Counted from the stretch's first letter, positions 1-9,170 are shown. The stretch is DNA of 64,000 nucleotides from Bordetella flabilis (GCF_001676725.1 NZ_CP016172.1:4402001-4466000); one strand, 5' to 3'. Program-made: numbers and translations. Notes: a model not told the origin generated them from the sequence alone.

Positions 1-2
1 TC

Positions 3-172
3 CTGGCGCGTGTCGGCCTGGACTACGCCAAGGCGAAGGTGGTGGAAGATGCGGCGCAGCGGGCCGCCCTGTACGCCCGCCTGCGTTTCGCGCTGTCCTT
101 CGAAGCCGATCCCTGGGTCGAACGGACAGCCTCGCCGTCGGCGGCCCGCGACTACCAGACCCTGTCCGCCTG
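3..172 (+). CDS. nirB: Nitrite reductase large subunit, C-terminal end (partial)
   Basis: An open frame enters from the left edge and stops at 172, giving the last 56 residues of a protein. The residues around VGLDYAKAKVVED and DPWVERTA resemble the C-terminal tail of assimilatory NirB (siroheme/4Fe-4S NAD(P)H nitrite reductase, which reduces nitrite to ammonium in the cytoplasm). The assignment leans mainly on context: nirD starts 15 bases downstream and nasA follows. Catalytic domains lie outside the window, so nothing can be said about intactness. Confidence 0.7.
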
Positions 173-187
173 AAGCAAGGAGACGCC

Positions 188-562
188 ATGACCCAAGCCG
201 ATACCCCCGTCCTGGACGGACGCCGCGGACGGGCCGATGCCCGCACATCCCCCGGGGTCTGTCGCGTGGAGGACATCCCGCCGCTGGGGACGCGCGTGGT
301 GCGCCGCGCCGGCGCCGAAGACATCGCCCTGTTCCGCTGCCGCGACGACCGCATTTTCGCGGTCATCGACCGCTGCCCCCATAAGGGCGGCCCGCTGTCG
401 GCCGGGCTGGTGCACGGCCACGCCGTCACGTGCCCGCTGCACGGCTGGACCATCGAACTGGACAGCGGCCAGGCGCAGGCGCCGGACGTGGGCTGCGTCC
501 AGACCATACCCGTGCGGGTGGAGGACGGTATCGTGCACCTGGCCATGGAGGCGCAAGGCTGA
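188..562 (+). CDS. nirD: Nitrite reductase small subunit (Rieske type)
   Basis: This 124-residue protein carries a Rieske [2Fe-2S] signature, C63-x-H65 and C82-x2-H85, inside a NirD-type fold of normal length. In the family the small subunit partners NirB during NAD(P)H-dependent nitrite reduction to ammonium. It has no signal peptide, so it is cytoplasmic. An AAGGAG ribosome site precedes the ATG at 188. The stop overlaps the nasA start by one base (TGATG), indicating translational coupling in a nirB-nirD-nasA-cobA operon. Because all four iron-sulfur ligands are present, the subunit looks functional. Confidence 0.93.
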   Translation: MTQADTPVLDGRRGRADARTSPGVCRVEDIPPLGTRVVRRAGAEDIALFRCRDDRIFAVIDRCPHKGGPLSAGLVHGHAVTCPLHGWTIELDSGQAQAPDVGCVQTIPVRVEDGIVHLAMEAQG

Positions 563-3300
563 TGGACGCCCCTCTTATCGGCGATCTCCGCGCCCCGGCC
601 ACCGCCGCGCTTCCCGGCGGCATCCGTACGGTGTCCTCGGTGTGCTGCTATTGCGGCACGGGCTGCGGCGTGCGTGTGCAGGCCCAGGGCAACCGTGTCA
701 TCGCGGTCAGCGGGGACGACCGGCATCCCTCCAACCAGGGCAGGCTGTGCAGCAAGGGCATGAACCTTGCCGACACGGTGCGTCGCGACGGATCGCGGGT
801 GCTGCGGGCGCAATGGCGTCCGGACCGCGCCACGCCGCGGCGCGAACTGGCGCTGGACCAGGCGCTGGACGTCGCCGCGGACCGGCTGGCGCAAACCATC
901 GAGCGCCACGGCCCCGACGCCATCGGCTTCTACCTGTCCGGCCAGTTGCTGACCGAGGACTACAGCGTATTCAACAAGCTGGCCCGTGCCCTGGTCGGCA
1001 CCAATAACGTCGATACGAATTCGCGCCTGTGCATGTCCAGCGCCGTGGCGGGCTACAAGCAGACGCTGGGCGCCGACGCGCCGCCCGCCTGCTACGAAGA
1101 CCTTGACGCCGCCGCCACGGTTTTCATCGCGGGTGCGAATGTCGCCTATGCGCACCCGGTGCTTTTCCGTCGCCTGGAGGCCGCGCGCCAGGCGCGCCCC
1201 GACATGAAGGTGATCGTGGTGGATCCGCGGCGCACGGACACCGCGGCCGCCGCCGACCTGCACCTGCCCATTCTGCCCGGCACCGACGTGGCGCTGTTCC
1301 ACGCCATGCTGAACGTCATGATCTGGGAAGATCTGATCGACCGCGCCTACATCGACGCCCACACCGCCGGCTTTACCGCCTTGAAGCAACGCGTCCACGA
1401 GTTCACGCCACGCGCGGCGCAGGACGTCTGCGGCGTGCCGGCCGCCGACATCGTGCAGGCGGCGCGCTGGTTCGCCCGCTCGCCGGCCACGCTGTCGCTG
1501 TACACCATGGGCCTGAACCAGTCGAGCAGCGGCACCGCCAAGAACGCGGCGCTGATCCACCTGCACCTGGCGACGGCGCAGATCGGCAAGCCCGGAGCCG
1601 GTCCGTTCTCCCTGACCGGCCAGCCCAACGCGATGGGCGGCCGCGAGGCCGGCGGCATGGCCACCCTGCTACCCGGCCACCGCGACCCTGCCAATGCGGC
1701 CGACCGTGCCGCCGTCGCGGCGCTGTGGGGCGTGGACAGCTTGCCCGCAGCGCCGGGATTGCCCGCCATCGACATGTTCGACGCCGCGCGGGACGGACGC
1801 ATCAAGCTGCTGTGGATCGTGGCGACCAACCCGGCGCAGTCCCTGCCCGACCAGGCGCGCGTGCGGGCGGCCCTGGACAAGGCAGAGTTCGTTATCGTGC
1901 AAGACGCCTACGCCGGCAGCGAAACCCTGGCCTACGCGGATCTGGTGCTGCCGGCCGCCACCTGGCCGGAGAAGGACGGCACGGTGACCAACTCCGAACG
2001 GCGTATCAGCCGCGTACGCGCGGCCATCGCGCCGCCCGGGGATGCGCGGCCGGACTGGCGCCTGGCTGCGGCCGTGGCGACCCGGCTGGCGGCGCGCATC
2101 GCGCCCGCGAAGACTGCATGCTTCGACTACGCCGATGAGAGCCAGGTTTTCGCAGAACATGCGCGGACCACCTCGGGGCGCGACCTGGATTACAGCGCCC
2201 TGACCTATCACATCCTGGACCGGGACGGCCCGCAGCAATGGCCCTACCACCCCCACGCAAGCGCGATACCGCGGCTCTATGCCGACGGTCGCTTCGCCAC
2301 GCCCGACGGCCGCGCCCGCTTCGTGGACGTGGGCTATGCGCCCGTGGCGGAAGCGGTGTCGGCGCAGTATCCGCTGCGCCTGACCACGGGGCGGCTGCGC
2401 GATCACTGGCATACGATGGCGCGCACCGCGCTGTCCCTGGCGCTGACCCGGCACGTCGAAGAGCCTTGCCTGTCGCTGCATCCGGGCGATATGCAGCGCC
2501 TGCGGCTGGCCGACGGCGCGCTGGCCAGGATCAAGTCGCGGCGCGGACAGCTCTTCATGGCCGTGCGCGCCGACGAGGGCCTCAAGCCTGGCCACGCCTT
2601 CCTGCCTATGCACTGGGGCAGCGCGTTTATCGCCGGCGACGGCATCAACGCGCTCACCAATCCGGCGCGCGACCCGTATTCGCACCAGCCGGAGCTCAAG
2701 CACAGCGCCATCGCCGTCGAAGCTGCGCAATTGCCCTGGCAGGCCATGGGTTGGCTGAAAGGCGACGCGGCCGCGCTGCGGCGGGCGCTCTCGCCATGGC
2801 TGCGGCGCTTTCCCTATGCAGTGCTGCTGCCCACCGCGATGGGCGGTGGCGGCCTGCGCATCGCGGTGGCCGCCAAGCATGCGGCCCCTGTCGTGACGCT
2901 GCAGGAAATGGCTGCGGCATTGGGGCTGGCCCAGCCGCACGCGGCTTTCGATGATCCGAATCGCGGCATCCTGCGCCGCGTGGCGCTGGACGGCAAGACG
3001 CCCGTGGCCTTCCTGCTCGCCGGCGACGTGAGCCCCTGGGACGCCCTGTCGGCGTGGGCCGATGGCGGCCCGCCGCCCGCCAGCACGGCGCAGCTGCTGA
3101 TGGGCCGCGGCGCACCGGCGCGCCGCGCTCGCACCGTCTGCGTCTGCCACGGCGTCACGGACGAAGCCATCGAAACCGGCATTGCCGCCGGCCTGGACAT
3201 GGACGGCCTGCAGCAGACCCTGCACTGCGGCACCGGCTGCGGTTCCTGCGGCCCGGAAATCGCGCGCATGCTGGCGCGCGCCCATCCCACCCACCCGTGA
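562..3300 (+). CDS. nasA: Assimilatory nitrate reductase catalytic subunit with C-terminal BFD-type Fe-S domain
   Basis: A 912-residue cytoplasmic molybdopterin oxidoreductase that reduces nitrate to nitrite. The N-terminal [4Fe-4S] motif is C28-x2-C31-x3-C35-x27-C63. The molybdopterin domain and the molydopterin dinucleotide-binding domain (about residues 640-760) follow. The last 55 residues hold a BFD-like [2Fe-2S] domain with C860-x-C862 and C889-x3-C893-x2-C896, as in NasA enzymes that take electrons from a flavoprotein or ferredoxin partner. There is no Tat signal, which separates it from periplasmic NapA. The frame is open upstream to 430, but the ATG at 562 overlaps the nirD stop and starts at the family N-terminus. 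Confidence 0.93.
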   Translation: MDAPLIGDLRAPATAALPGGIRTVSSVCCYCGTGCGVRVQAQGNRVIAVSGDDRHPSNQGRLCSKGMNLADTVRRDGSRVLRAQWRPDRATPRRELALDQALDVAADRLAQTIERHGPDAIGFYLSGQLLTEDYSVFNKLARALVGTNNVDTNSRLCMSSAVAGYKQTLGADAPPACYEDLDAAATVFIAGANVAYAHPVLFRRLEAARQARPDMKVIVVDPRRTDTAAAADLHLPILPGTDVALFHAMLNVMIWEDLIDRAYIDAHTAGFTALKQRVHEFTPRAAQDVCGVPAADIVQAARWFARSPATLSLYTMGLNQSSSGTAKNAALIHLHLATAQIGKPGAGPFSLTGQPNAMGGREAGGMATLLPGHRDPANAADRAAVAALWGVDSLPAAPGLPAIDMFDAARDGRIKLLWIVATNPAQSLPDQARVRAALDKAEFVIVQDAYAGSETLAYADLVLPAATWPEKDGTVTNSERRISRVRAAIAPPGDARPDWRLAAAVATRLAARIAPAKTACFDYADESQVFAEHARTTSGRDLDYSALTYHILDRDGPQQWPYHPHASAIPRLYADGRFATPDGRARFVDVGYAPVAEAVSAQYPLRLTTGRLRDHWHTMARTALSLALTRHVEEPCLSLHPGDMQRLRLADGALARIKSRRGQLFMAVRADEGLKPGHAFLPMHWGSAFIAGDGINALTNPARDPYSHQPELKHSAIAVEAAQLPWQAMGWLKGDAAALRRALSPWLRRFPYAVLLPTAMGGGGLRIAVAAKHAAPVVTLQEMAAALGLAQPHAAFDDPNRGILRRVALDGKTPVAFLLAGDVSPWDALSAWADGGPPPASTAQLLMGRGAPARRARTVCVCHGVTDEAIETGIAAGLDMDGLQQTLHCGTGCGSCGPEIARMLARAHPTHP

Positions 3301-3312
3301 GGAGTTCATCGA

Positions 3313-4095
3313 ATGCCCCCCGTATCCACTTGCGCACCGCACGGCACCGGCAAGGTCTGGCTGGTCGGGGCCGGTCCCGGCGACCCTGAACTGCTGACCG
3401 TGAAGGCGGCGCGCGTGCTGCGCGAGGCCGATGTCTGGTTGGTCGATGACCTGGTGGGCCCCGGCATCCATGCGCTGGCCGCGCCCGCCACGCGCATCGT
3501 CAAGGTGGGCAAGCGCGGCGGCTGCCGTTCCACCCCCCAGGACTTTATCCTCCGGCTCATGGCCCGTTATGCCCGCCAAGGCCGGATCGTGGCGCGCGTC
3601 AAAGGCGGCGACCCCTTCATTTTCGGGCGCGGCGGCGAAGAACTGGCCTGGCTGGCGGCGCGCGGCATCGCAGCCGAGGCGGTGGGCGGGTTGACCGCGG
3701 GGCTCGCGGTGGGCGCGGCCCTGGGCCTGCCCCTGACACATCGCGGCCTGAGCCGCGGCGTGGCCCTCGTCACCGCGCACACCATGGACGCGTCCCGTCC
3801 CGACTGGCGCGGCCTGGCCGCCAGCGGGCTCACCGTCGTGTGCTACATGGGCATGCGCGATGCCGCCATGCTGGCGCGCGAACTGCAGGAAGCGGGTTTT
3901 GCAGGCCGCACGCCCGTCGCCGTCGTGCATCGCGTCTCGTGTCCGGAGCAACGCCACGTCGTCTCGCGCATCGACAGCATGGCCGCCGACATCGACCTTT
4001 CCGGGCTTTCCAGCCCCGCGGTGATCGTGATCGGCGAAGCCGTCACGCTGATCGACGCGGCCGCGCCCGGTGCATCCATGAGCCGCGCGGCCTGA
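3313..4095 (+). CDS. cobA: Uroporphyrinogen-III C-methyltransferase (SUMT)
   Basis: A 260-residue methyltransferase of the SUMT/CobA family. It uses S-adenosylmethionine to methylate uroporphyrinogen III at C2 and C7, giving precorrin-2, the first step to siroheme. Visible motifs are the GAGPGD loop (residues 19-24) and VKGGDPFIFGRGGEE (about 96-110). It is the single-domain form without the CysG dehydrogenase/chelatase part. The GAGGAG ribosome site overlaps the nasA stop, so it is co-translated with the nitrate genes. The context explains its job: siroheme is the cofactor of NirB and of CysI, encoded 1 kb downstream. Confidence 0.93.
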   Translation: MPPVSTCAPHGTGKVWLVGAGPGDPELLTVKAARVLREADVWLVDDLVGPGIHALAAPATRIVKVGKRGGCRSTPQDFILRLMARYARQGRIVARVKGGDPFIFGRGGEELAWLAARGIAAEAVGGLTAGLAVGAALGLPLTHRGLSRGVALVTAHTMDASRPDWRGLAASGLTVVCYMGMRDAAMLARELQEAGFAGRTPVAVVHRVSCPEQRHVVSRIDSMAADIDLSGLSSPAVIVIGEAVTLIDAAAPGASMSRAA

Positions 4096-4315
4096 TCGCA
4101 TGCCGCTTGCGCGGCGGTGGACCGCGCGAAAAACCCCTGTTTTCAGGGCTCCGGAGGCGCACAACCGTTGTTGTAGCGCCTCTCCAGCGCATTTTCACGC
4201 GTAATCCGCGCCAAATAATGTACATAAGAGCGCGGCTTCAGTATCATCGCGTTCAGCCGGCGCCAGGCGTACGGCGCGAGCCTTGTGCTAACTCAACCCA
4301 ACCATACAATCGACC

Positions 4316-4765
4316 ATGGCCACTAAAGCTAAAGCTCCTGCAAAGAAAGCCTCTACGACCGCTGCCAAGAAAGCCCCGGCCAAGAAAGCCGTGGCAAAGA
4401 AGGCCGCTGTGACCAAGACCGCGCCGGCCAAGAAAGCCGCCTCGCCCATCGCCTCGATCAAGAGCGCCCTGAACAAAAGCCAGCTGGTGACCCACCTGGT
4501 CGAACAAAGCGGCGTGGAAGCCAAGTCGGTCAAGGCCGTGCTGGCCAACCTGGAAGGCGCCGTGCTGGCATCCGTGAACAAGAAGGGCGCCGGCGAATTC
4601 ACCTTGCCCGGCCTGTTCAAGATCTCGGTCCAGAAGGTTCCCGCCAAGCCCAAGCGTTTCGGCAAGGACCCGTTCTCCGGCGAAGAGCGCTGGTTCCCGG
4701 CCAAGCCGGCTTCGGTCAAGGTCAAGGTCCGTCCGCTGAAGAAGCTGAAGGACGCCGCGCAGTAA
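4316..4765 (+). CDS. HU-family DNA-binding protein with lysine/alanine-rich histone H1-like N-terminal tail
   Basis: The 149-residue protein has two parts. Residues 1-45 are almost only Lys, Ala, Pro and Thr, with repeated AKKA units like the tail of eukaryotic histone H1. Residues about 50-145 form a diverged HU/IHF domain (helical start NKSQLVTHL, a central beta arm including FGKDPFSGEERWFPA). It probably compacts or organises the nucleoid through both modules. Similar tailed HU proteins are known in Bordetella and related Burkholderiales. It is monocistronic, with a strong terminator 105 bases after the stop. Confidence 0.85.
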   Translation: MATKAKAPAKKASTTAAKKAPAKKAVAKKAAVTKTAPAKKAASPIASIKSALNKSQLVTHLVEQSGVEAKSVKAVLANLEGAVLASVNKKGAGEFTLPGLFKISVQKVPAKPKRFGKDPFSGEERWFPAKPASVKVKVRPLKKLKDAAQ

Positions 4766-4869
4766 TACGGCTGCTGCAAGCAGGCCGCAAGGCTATGCAT
4801 TGGAACCCGCGCGCGTGAACTGACGCGCGGATTGGCTCAAGAGCGGAACCGTTCAAGAACCAAGGGTCG

Positions 4870-4910
4870 AAAAGGCCTGAGCCCGGTATCGCACCGGACT
4901 CAGGCCTTTT
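4870..4910 (+). terminator. Rho-independent terminator after the HU-like gene
   Basis: A hairpin pairs AAAAGGCCTGAG with CTCAGGCCTTTT. An inner CCGG/CCGG pair extends it around a short loop, and the descending arm ends in a T run. It sits 105 bases after the HU-like stop and separates that gene from cysI. Confidence 0.85.
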
Positions 4911-5134
4911 GCTTTCAGGCTGCCGCGCGCCTGGTTTGCACCGCTCACAAGGGACCCGCATGCAGCGGCGGCGAATGCGAATGCGGCATGCGCTAATAAG
5001 GGGCTCGTCTAAGCAAATAACCTGGGGTGGATAGCCCAACATGCGCCGTCCAACCACGCTACGATTACGCTTTCCGGCCGCGCTTCCGACGCTGGCCGCA
5101 CTGCAATCGGCATGCGTAATCGAGGCGCATAGAC
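4911..5134. other. Leader region upstream of cysI
   Basis: These 224 bases lie between the terminator and cysI. I see no gene. A promoter for cysI must lie here. The less GC-rich part (about 4993-5025) is the likeliest core-promoter position, but no clear CysB site can be called by eye. Confidence 0.4.
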
Positions 5135-6862
5135 ATGTACGTGTATGACCCCACAGACCAGCGCTTGGTCGAAGAGCGCGTTATGCAGTTCCGCGACCAG
5201 ACCCAACGTTTCCTGGCCGGCGAACTGTCCGAAGACGACTTCCGCGCTCTGCGGCTGCAGAACGGACTCTATATACAGCGCCATGCGCCCATGCTGCGGG
5301 TGGCCATCCCGTACGGCATGCTGACGTCCCGCCAGTTGCGCATGCTCGGCCATATCGCGCGCAAGTACGACCGCGGGTACGGGCACTTCAGCACGCGCCA
5401 GAATATGCAGTTCAATTGGCCGCGCCTGGAAGAAGTGCCGGACATCCTGGCCGACCTGGCCACGGTTCAAATGCATGCCATCCAGACCAGCGGCAACTGC
5501 ATACGCAACACCACGACCGACCATTTCGCCGGCGTCGCGCCGGACGAGGTGACCAATCCCCTGGTGTGGTGCGAGATCATCCGGCAGTGGTCGATGCTGC
5601 ATCCCGAGTTCGCCTTCCTGCCGCGCAAGTTCAAGATCGCGGTGAGCGGGGCCCACGAGGATCGTACCGCGGTCGGCGTGCACGATATCGGCTTGCAGGC
5701 GCTGATGGAAAACGGCCAGGTGGGCTTCCGGGTATGGGTTGGTGGCGGGCTGGGCCGCACGCCCATCGTCGGCAAGCTCATCAAGCCCTTCGTCGCCTGG
5801 CACGACCTGTTGACCTACCTGCAGGCGGTGCTGCGCGTGTACAACCTGCACGGACGCCGCGACAACAAGTACAAGGCTCGCATCAAGATCCTGGTCAAGG
5901 ACCTGACGCCGGAAGTCTTCGCCGAGCAGGTCGAGCAGGAATGGTCCTTCCTGAAGGGCGGCCCGGACACCCTTACGCAGGGCGACCTCGACACGATCGC
6001 CGGACGCTTCACCTGGCCACAGTACGACGCCGCGGCGGCTGACGAACATGATCCCACCGACACGCTGGCCGCCGCCGACCCCGCCTTCGGCCGCTGGCTG
6101 CGCAAGAACGTCCGGACACATCGGGTGTCCGGCTATGCCGCCGTGACGCTGTCGCTCAAGCCGACAGGGTCGCCTCCGGGCGATGTCACCGCCGACCAGA
6201 TGGACGCCATCGCCGCCCTGGCCGACGATTACTCCTTCGGTGAAATGCGCGTGTCGCACGAGCAGAACCTGATCCTCGCCGACGTACGCCGCAGCCGCCT
6301 GTACGAGCTCTGGAGCGCGCTCAAGCCACTCAAGCTGGCCACGCCCAACATCGGCCTGCTGACCAACATCATTTCCTGTCCCGGCGGCGATTTCTGCGCG
6401 CTGGCCAACGCCGTATCGATACCGGTGGCCGAGGCCATCCAGCGCCGTTTCGACGACCTGGACTATCTGTTCGAGATCGGCGAACTGGACCTGAACATCT
6501 CTGGCTGCATCAATGCCTGCGGCCATCATCACGTGGGCCACATCGGCATCCTGGGCGTGGACAAGGCCGGCGAGGAGTGGTACCAGGTCACGATCGGCGG
6601 ACGCCAGAACGGGGCGGGCGACAATCTCCAGGACATCGATCCGCAGCGCGCCGGCGGCGCGGCCATCGGCCGCATCATCGGCCCGTCCTTTGCCCGCGAC
6701 GAGGTGCCCGGCGTCGTCGAGAAACTGATCCACACCTATCTGCGGCTGCGCGATAGCGAAGAAGAACGCTTCGTCGACGTTGTGTCGCGCGTGGGCATCG
6801 AGCCGTTCAAGACCGACGTCTACGGCGACGCCGCGCGCCAGAAGGAGCCCGCCCATGCCTGA
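5135..6862 (+). CDS. cysI: Sulfite reductase hemoprotein (nitrite/sulfite reductase family)
   Basis: A 575-residue siroheme/[4Fe-4S] enzyme that reduces sulfite to sulfide for cysteine synthesis in the cytoplasm. The coupled cluster-siroheme ligands are C415, C421, C458 and C462 (motifs SCPGGDFC and GCINAC). Both ferredoxin-like half-domain repeats are visible, including the arginine-rich siroheme pocket near HFSTRQN (84-90). A NirA-like nitrite reductase is possible in this family, but NirB already fills that role here and the DUF934 partner points to sulfite. The downstream gene starts inside its last eight bases. Confidence 0.9.
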   Translation: MYVYDPTDQRLVEERVMQFRDQTQRFLAGELSEDDFRALRLQNGLYIQRHAPMLRVAIPYGMLTSRQLRMLGHIARKYDRGYGHFSTRQNMQFNWPRLEEVPDILADLATVQMHAIQTSGNCIRNTTTDHFAGVAPDEVTNPLVWCEIIRQWSMLHPEFAFLPRKFKIAVSGAHEDRTAVGVHDIGLQALMENGQVGFRVWVGGGLGRTPIVGKLIKPFVAWHDLLTYLQAVLRVYNLHGRRDNKYKARIKILVKDLTPEVFAEQVEQEWSFLKGGPDTLTQGDLDTIAGRFTWPQYDAAAADEHDPTDTLAAADPAFGRWLRKNVRTHRVSGYAAVTLSLKPTGSPPGDVTADQMDAIAALADDYSFGEMRVSHEQNLILADVRRSRLYELWSALKPLKLATPNIGLLTNIISCPGGDFCALANAVSIPVAEAIQRRFDDLDYLFEIGELDLNISGCINACGHHHVGHIGILGVDKAGEEWYQVTIGGRQNGAGDNLQDIDPQRAGGAAIGRIIGPSFARDEVPGVVEKLIHTYLRLRDSEEERFVDVVSRVGIEPFKTDVYGDAARQKEPAHA

Positions 6863-7391
6863 ACAGAACCCGGTACCGAACCTGATCCGCCATGGCCGCC
6901 TGCAAGCCGATACCGCTCGGCGTCATACCCCGGACGATGCTGGCGCGGCCTTGCCGCCCGACGAGCCCGACTGGATCGTTCCGCTGGCGCTCTGGCTGCA
7001 ATCGCGCGACACATTGCGCGCCAGGCAGCATCCGGTCGCCATCCAGCTCGGCCCGGACGCCGATCCGGCGGACCTCGCGGAAGGCGACGCGCGCACCATC
7101 GACCCGCGTGGCATCGCCTACATTGCCGTCGAGTTTCCCATCTACACGGATGGCCGCGGCTATTCCATCGCACAGCTCCTGCGCACGCATTATGGTTGGC
7201 AAGGAGAGTTGCGCGCGGTGGGGGACGTCCTGATCGACACCATCCATTACCAGGCGCGCTGCGGCTTCGACAGCTTCGTCGTCAAGCCCGGCCACGACCC
7301 GCGCAAGGCCTTGCACGCCTTGCAGACCTTCACGCACCACTACCAGCGCGGCTATAAGCGGCCGCCGCAACCGGAAATGGCCGTCTCCTGA
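6855..7391 (+). CDS. DUF934 family protein, probable CysI partner
   Basis: A 178-residue cytoplasmic protein of the DUF934 family, which is almost always encoded directly after CysI in beta- and gammaproteobacteria. It is thought to support electron supply to the siroheme enzyme, but the biochemical role is not settled. Conserved blocks visible are VEFPIYTDGRGYS and RAVGDVLIDTIHYQARCGFD. The ATG at 6855 lies inside the cysI end (8-base overlap), so the two are translationally coupled. The usual next gene, cysH, is absent; a hairpin and a ChaA-like gene follow. Confidence 0.8.
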   Translation: MPEQNPVPNLIRHGRLQADTARRHTPDDAGAALPPDEPDWIVPLALWLQSRDTLRARQHPVAIQLGPDADPADLAEGDARTIDPRGIAYIAVEFPIYTDGRGYSIAQLLRTHYGWQGELRAVGDVLIDTIHYQARCGFDSFVVKPGHDPRKALHALQTFTHHYQRGYKRPPQPEMAVS

Positions 7392-7421
7392 CGGCCGACG
7401 AGGACGCCAGCTCTCCCTCAC

Positions 7422-7456
7422 GCAATGCCGGGCCGCTGGCGGCGGCCCGGCATTGC
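7422..7456 (+). terminator. Perfect 15-bp hairpin after the cysI operon
   Basis: The arms 7422-7436 (GCAATGCCGGGCCGC) and 7442-7456 are exact reverse complements around a 5-base loop. It starts 30 bases past the DUF934 stop. No T run follows, so it may act as a strong pause or 3'-end stabiliser instead of a classical terminator. Confidence 0.65.
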
Positions 7457-7583
7457 CCTCCTGCGCATCGTCAACGGTGCGGCATCCCGGGCGATGGGCC
7501 CGGTCCGCGCGGGCAATCGACCTTCGACTTCGCCAGGCCGCGCTTTCCGCGCGGGCGGGCACAGTGCTTGCCAGGGCGGCGCC

Positions 7584-8684
7584 ATGCCATCCCCGTCGCC
7601 GTATACCCTGCTCAGGCAAGAAAAGCTGCTGTTGCTGGCGTTCCTCGTCGGCATCCTGGCCTTTGCCAGCGCGCCGGTGTATCTGGCAGCGGGCCGATGG
7701 GCGACGCTGGCGGCCGCCACCGTCCTGCTTGCGGCGATACTCGTTGCATCCATGAGCGTGGCGCACCACGCCGAAGTCCTGGCGCGCAAGGTGGGGGATC
7801 CCTACGGCACAATGATCCTGACGTTGTCGGCCGTCATGGTGGAAGTACTGGTACTCGCCATCGTCATCCTGCAGACCCATTCCGCGACACTCGCCCGTGA
7901 CAGCATCTATGCAGCCGTCATGCTGGACATCAACGGCACGCTGGGCCTGGCTGCGCTGATCGGCGGCCTGAAGCACGGCGAACAATCCTATAACGACGAC
8001 TCCGCGCGCACCTACACGGCCATGATCCTCACGGCGATGGGCATCGCCATGGTGGTGCCGGAGTTCGTGCCGCCACGCTGGTGGCCGGTCTACGGCGGCT
8101 TTACCATCGCCGCGCTGGTGATGTTGTACGGCGTGTTCCTGCGCATGCAGGTGGGGCCGCACAGCTATTTCTTCAGCTATGCCTATCCCGAGAAGAAAAC
8201 CCGCCGGGTCGCGGATCCCGCGATGCAGGTGCGCCCGCTCTACTCCGTGCTGGTCATGGTTCTGGGCGTCGCGCTGGTGGGCACGCTGGCCGAAGTTATG
8301 TCAGAGGCCCTGCAGGAAGGCTTGCGCGATACCCATGCCCCCGCCGCGCTGCTGGCCCTGGTCGTGGCCGTGATCTCCGCCGGGCCGGAAATCCTGACCG
8401 CGCTGTGGGCGGCGCTCGCCAACCGCATGCAATCCACCGTAAACATCGCGCTGGGCGCGTCCTTGTCCACGGTGACCTTGACCGTACCCATCATCACCTT
8501 GATGGGCCTGCTGCTCGGCATGCCTATCCAGATGGCCATGACGCCCATCCAGGTCGTACTGACCGGCATCACGCTGATCGTGGCGGCGGTCAACCTGAAC
8601 GATGGGCAGACCAACGCGATCGAGGGCATGACGCACTTCGCGCTGTTCCTGACCTTCCTCATGGTGACCGGCCTCGGGCTGTAG
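7584..8684 (+). CDS. chaA: Calcium/proton antiporter, ChaA-like
   Basis: A 366-residue inner-membrane protein with about eleven hydrophobic segments. Two CaCA-type alpha repeats are visible, with acidic ion-site helices VGDPYGTMILTLSAVMVEV and VISAGPEILTALWAALANR. ChaA exchanges Ca2+ or Na+ for protons and aids alkaline and salt tolerance. The frame is open back to 7425, but the upstream part overlaps the hairpin and is arginine-rich. The ATG at 7584, after AGGGCGGC, begins at the family N-terminus. It is probably monocistronic. Confidence 0.85.
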   Translation: MPSPSPYTLLRQEKLLLLAFLVGILAFASAPVYLAAGRWATLAAATVLLAAILVASMSVAHHAEVLARKVGDPYGTMILTLSAVMVEVLVLAIVILQTHSATLARDSIYAAVMLDINGTLGLAALIGGLKHGEQSYNDDSARTYTAMILTAMGIAMVVPEFVPPRWWPVYGGFTIAALVMLYGVFLRMQVGPHSYFFSYAYPEKKTRRVADPAMQVRPLYSVLVMVLGVALVGTLAEVMSEALQEGLRDTHAPAALLALVVAVISAGPEILTALWAALANRMQSTVNIALGASLSTVTLTVPIITLMGLLLGMPIQMAMTPIQVVLTGITLIVAAVNLNDGQTNAIEGMTHFALFLTFLMVTGLGL

Positions 8685-8792
8685 GGCCCGGCCCGCGAGC
8701 CCCAGGCACGCCGTTTGCTCGTGACGCCCCGTTTGCTGCAACGCACGAACCAGCGCGCCCCCGGGAAGGGATGACGCAGAAAGGAGTTCAAG

Positions 8793-9041
8793 ATGGATTG
8801 GAACGAAGGTGTTTCCGTGGACGGCTACAGGGTGCAATGCCAGGTGTTTTCCCGTGGCCGCGATTACCACGTGCGGGTCACCACCCGCAAGCGCGGCGCG
8901 GGACTGAAGGATAGCGTCGTCCACGCCGCCTCGCCGCTGGTCTTCGAGAGCCAGGAAGAAGCCGAGCGCCATGCCCGCTATCTGATGATGGCCGTCAAGG
9001 GAATCCAGCCCTCCGGGAAGCCGGAATACACGGTCCTCTGA
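8793..9041 (+). CDS. Small hypothetical protein (82 aa)
   Basis: This 82-residue soluble protein has a strong AAAGGAG site before the ATG and a start (MDWNEGVSVDGYRVQCQV) typical of a real gene. Predicted structure is a small beta-rich N-terminal half and one C-terminal helix (ESQEEAERHARYLMMAVKG). No catalytic motif is visible and I do not recognise the family. It faces another small unknown gene across a shared hairpin, in a neighbourhood of stress-type proteins. Confidence 0.6.
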   Translation: MDWNEGVSVDGYRVQCQVFSRGRDYHVRVTTRKRGAGLKDSVVHAASPLVFESQEEAERHARYLMMAVKGIQPSGKPEYTVL

Positions 9042-9170
9042 AAGCGCCCGGGGTCTTCACGCCCCGCGCGGCAGCGGCGGTATGGCATCCGGACGCTGCG
9101 CGGCCCAGGCGACCCATCGCTGCCACCGGCCGGGCATCCCGCCCGATCGCTCAATTGCCCGGCAAAAGGA

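Noticed and set aside
430..561. A 44-residue N-terminal extension of nasA
   Set aside because: It lies inside nirD in another frame and is arginine-rich. The ATG at 562 overlaps the nirD stop and starts at the family N-terminus.
4135..4148. CCCTG-TTTT-CAGGG as a terminator after cobA
   Set aside because: The stem has only five pairs and no T run follows on the plus strand. The T run is on the minus strand, where there is no gene to end.
1669..4164. An 831-codon open frame on the minus strand across nasA and cobA
   Set aside because: It is rich in Arg, His, Gly and Gln with no domain. It lies opposite two well-supported genes, a usual effect of high GC content.
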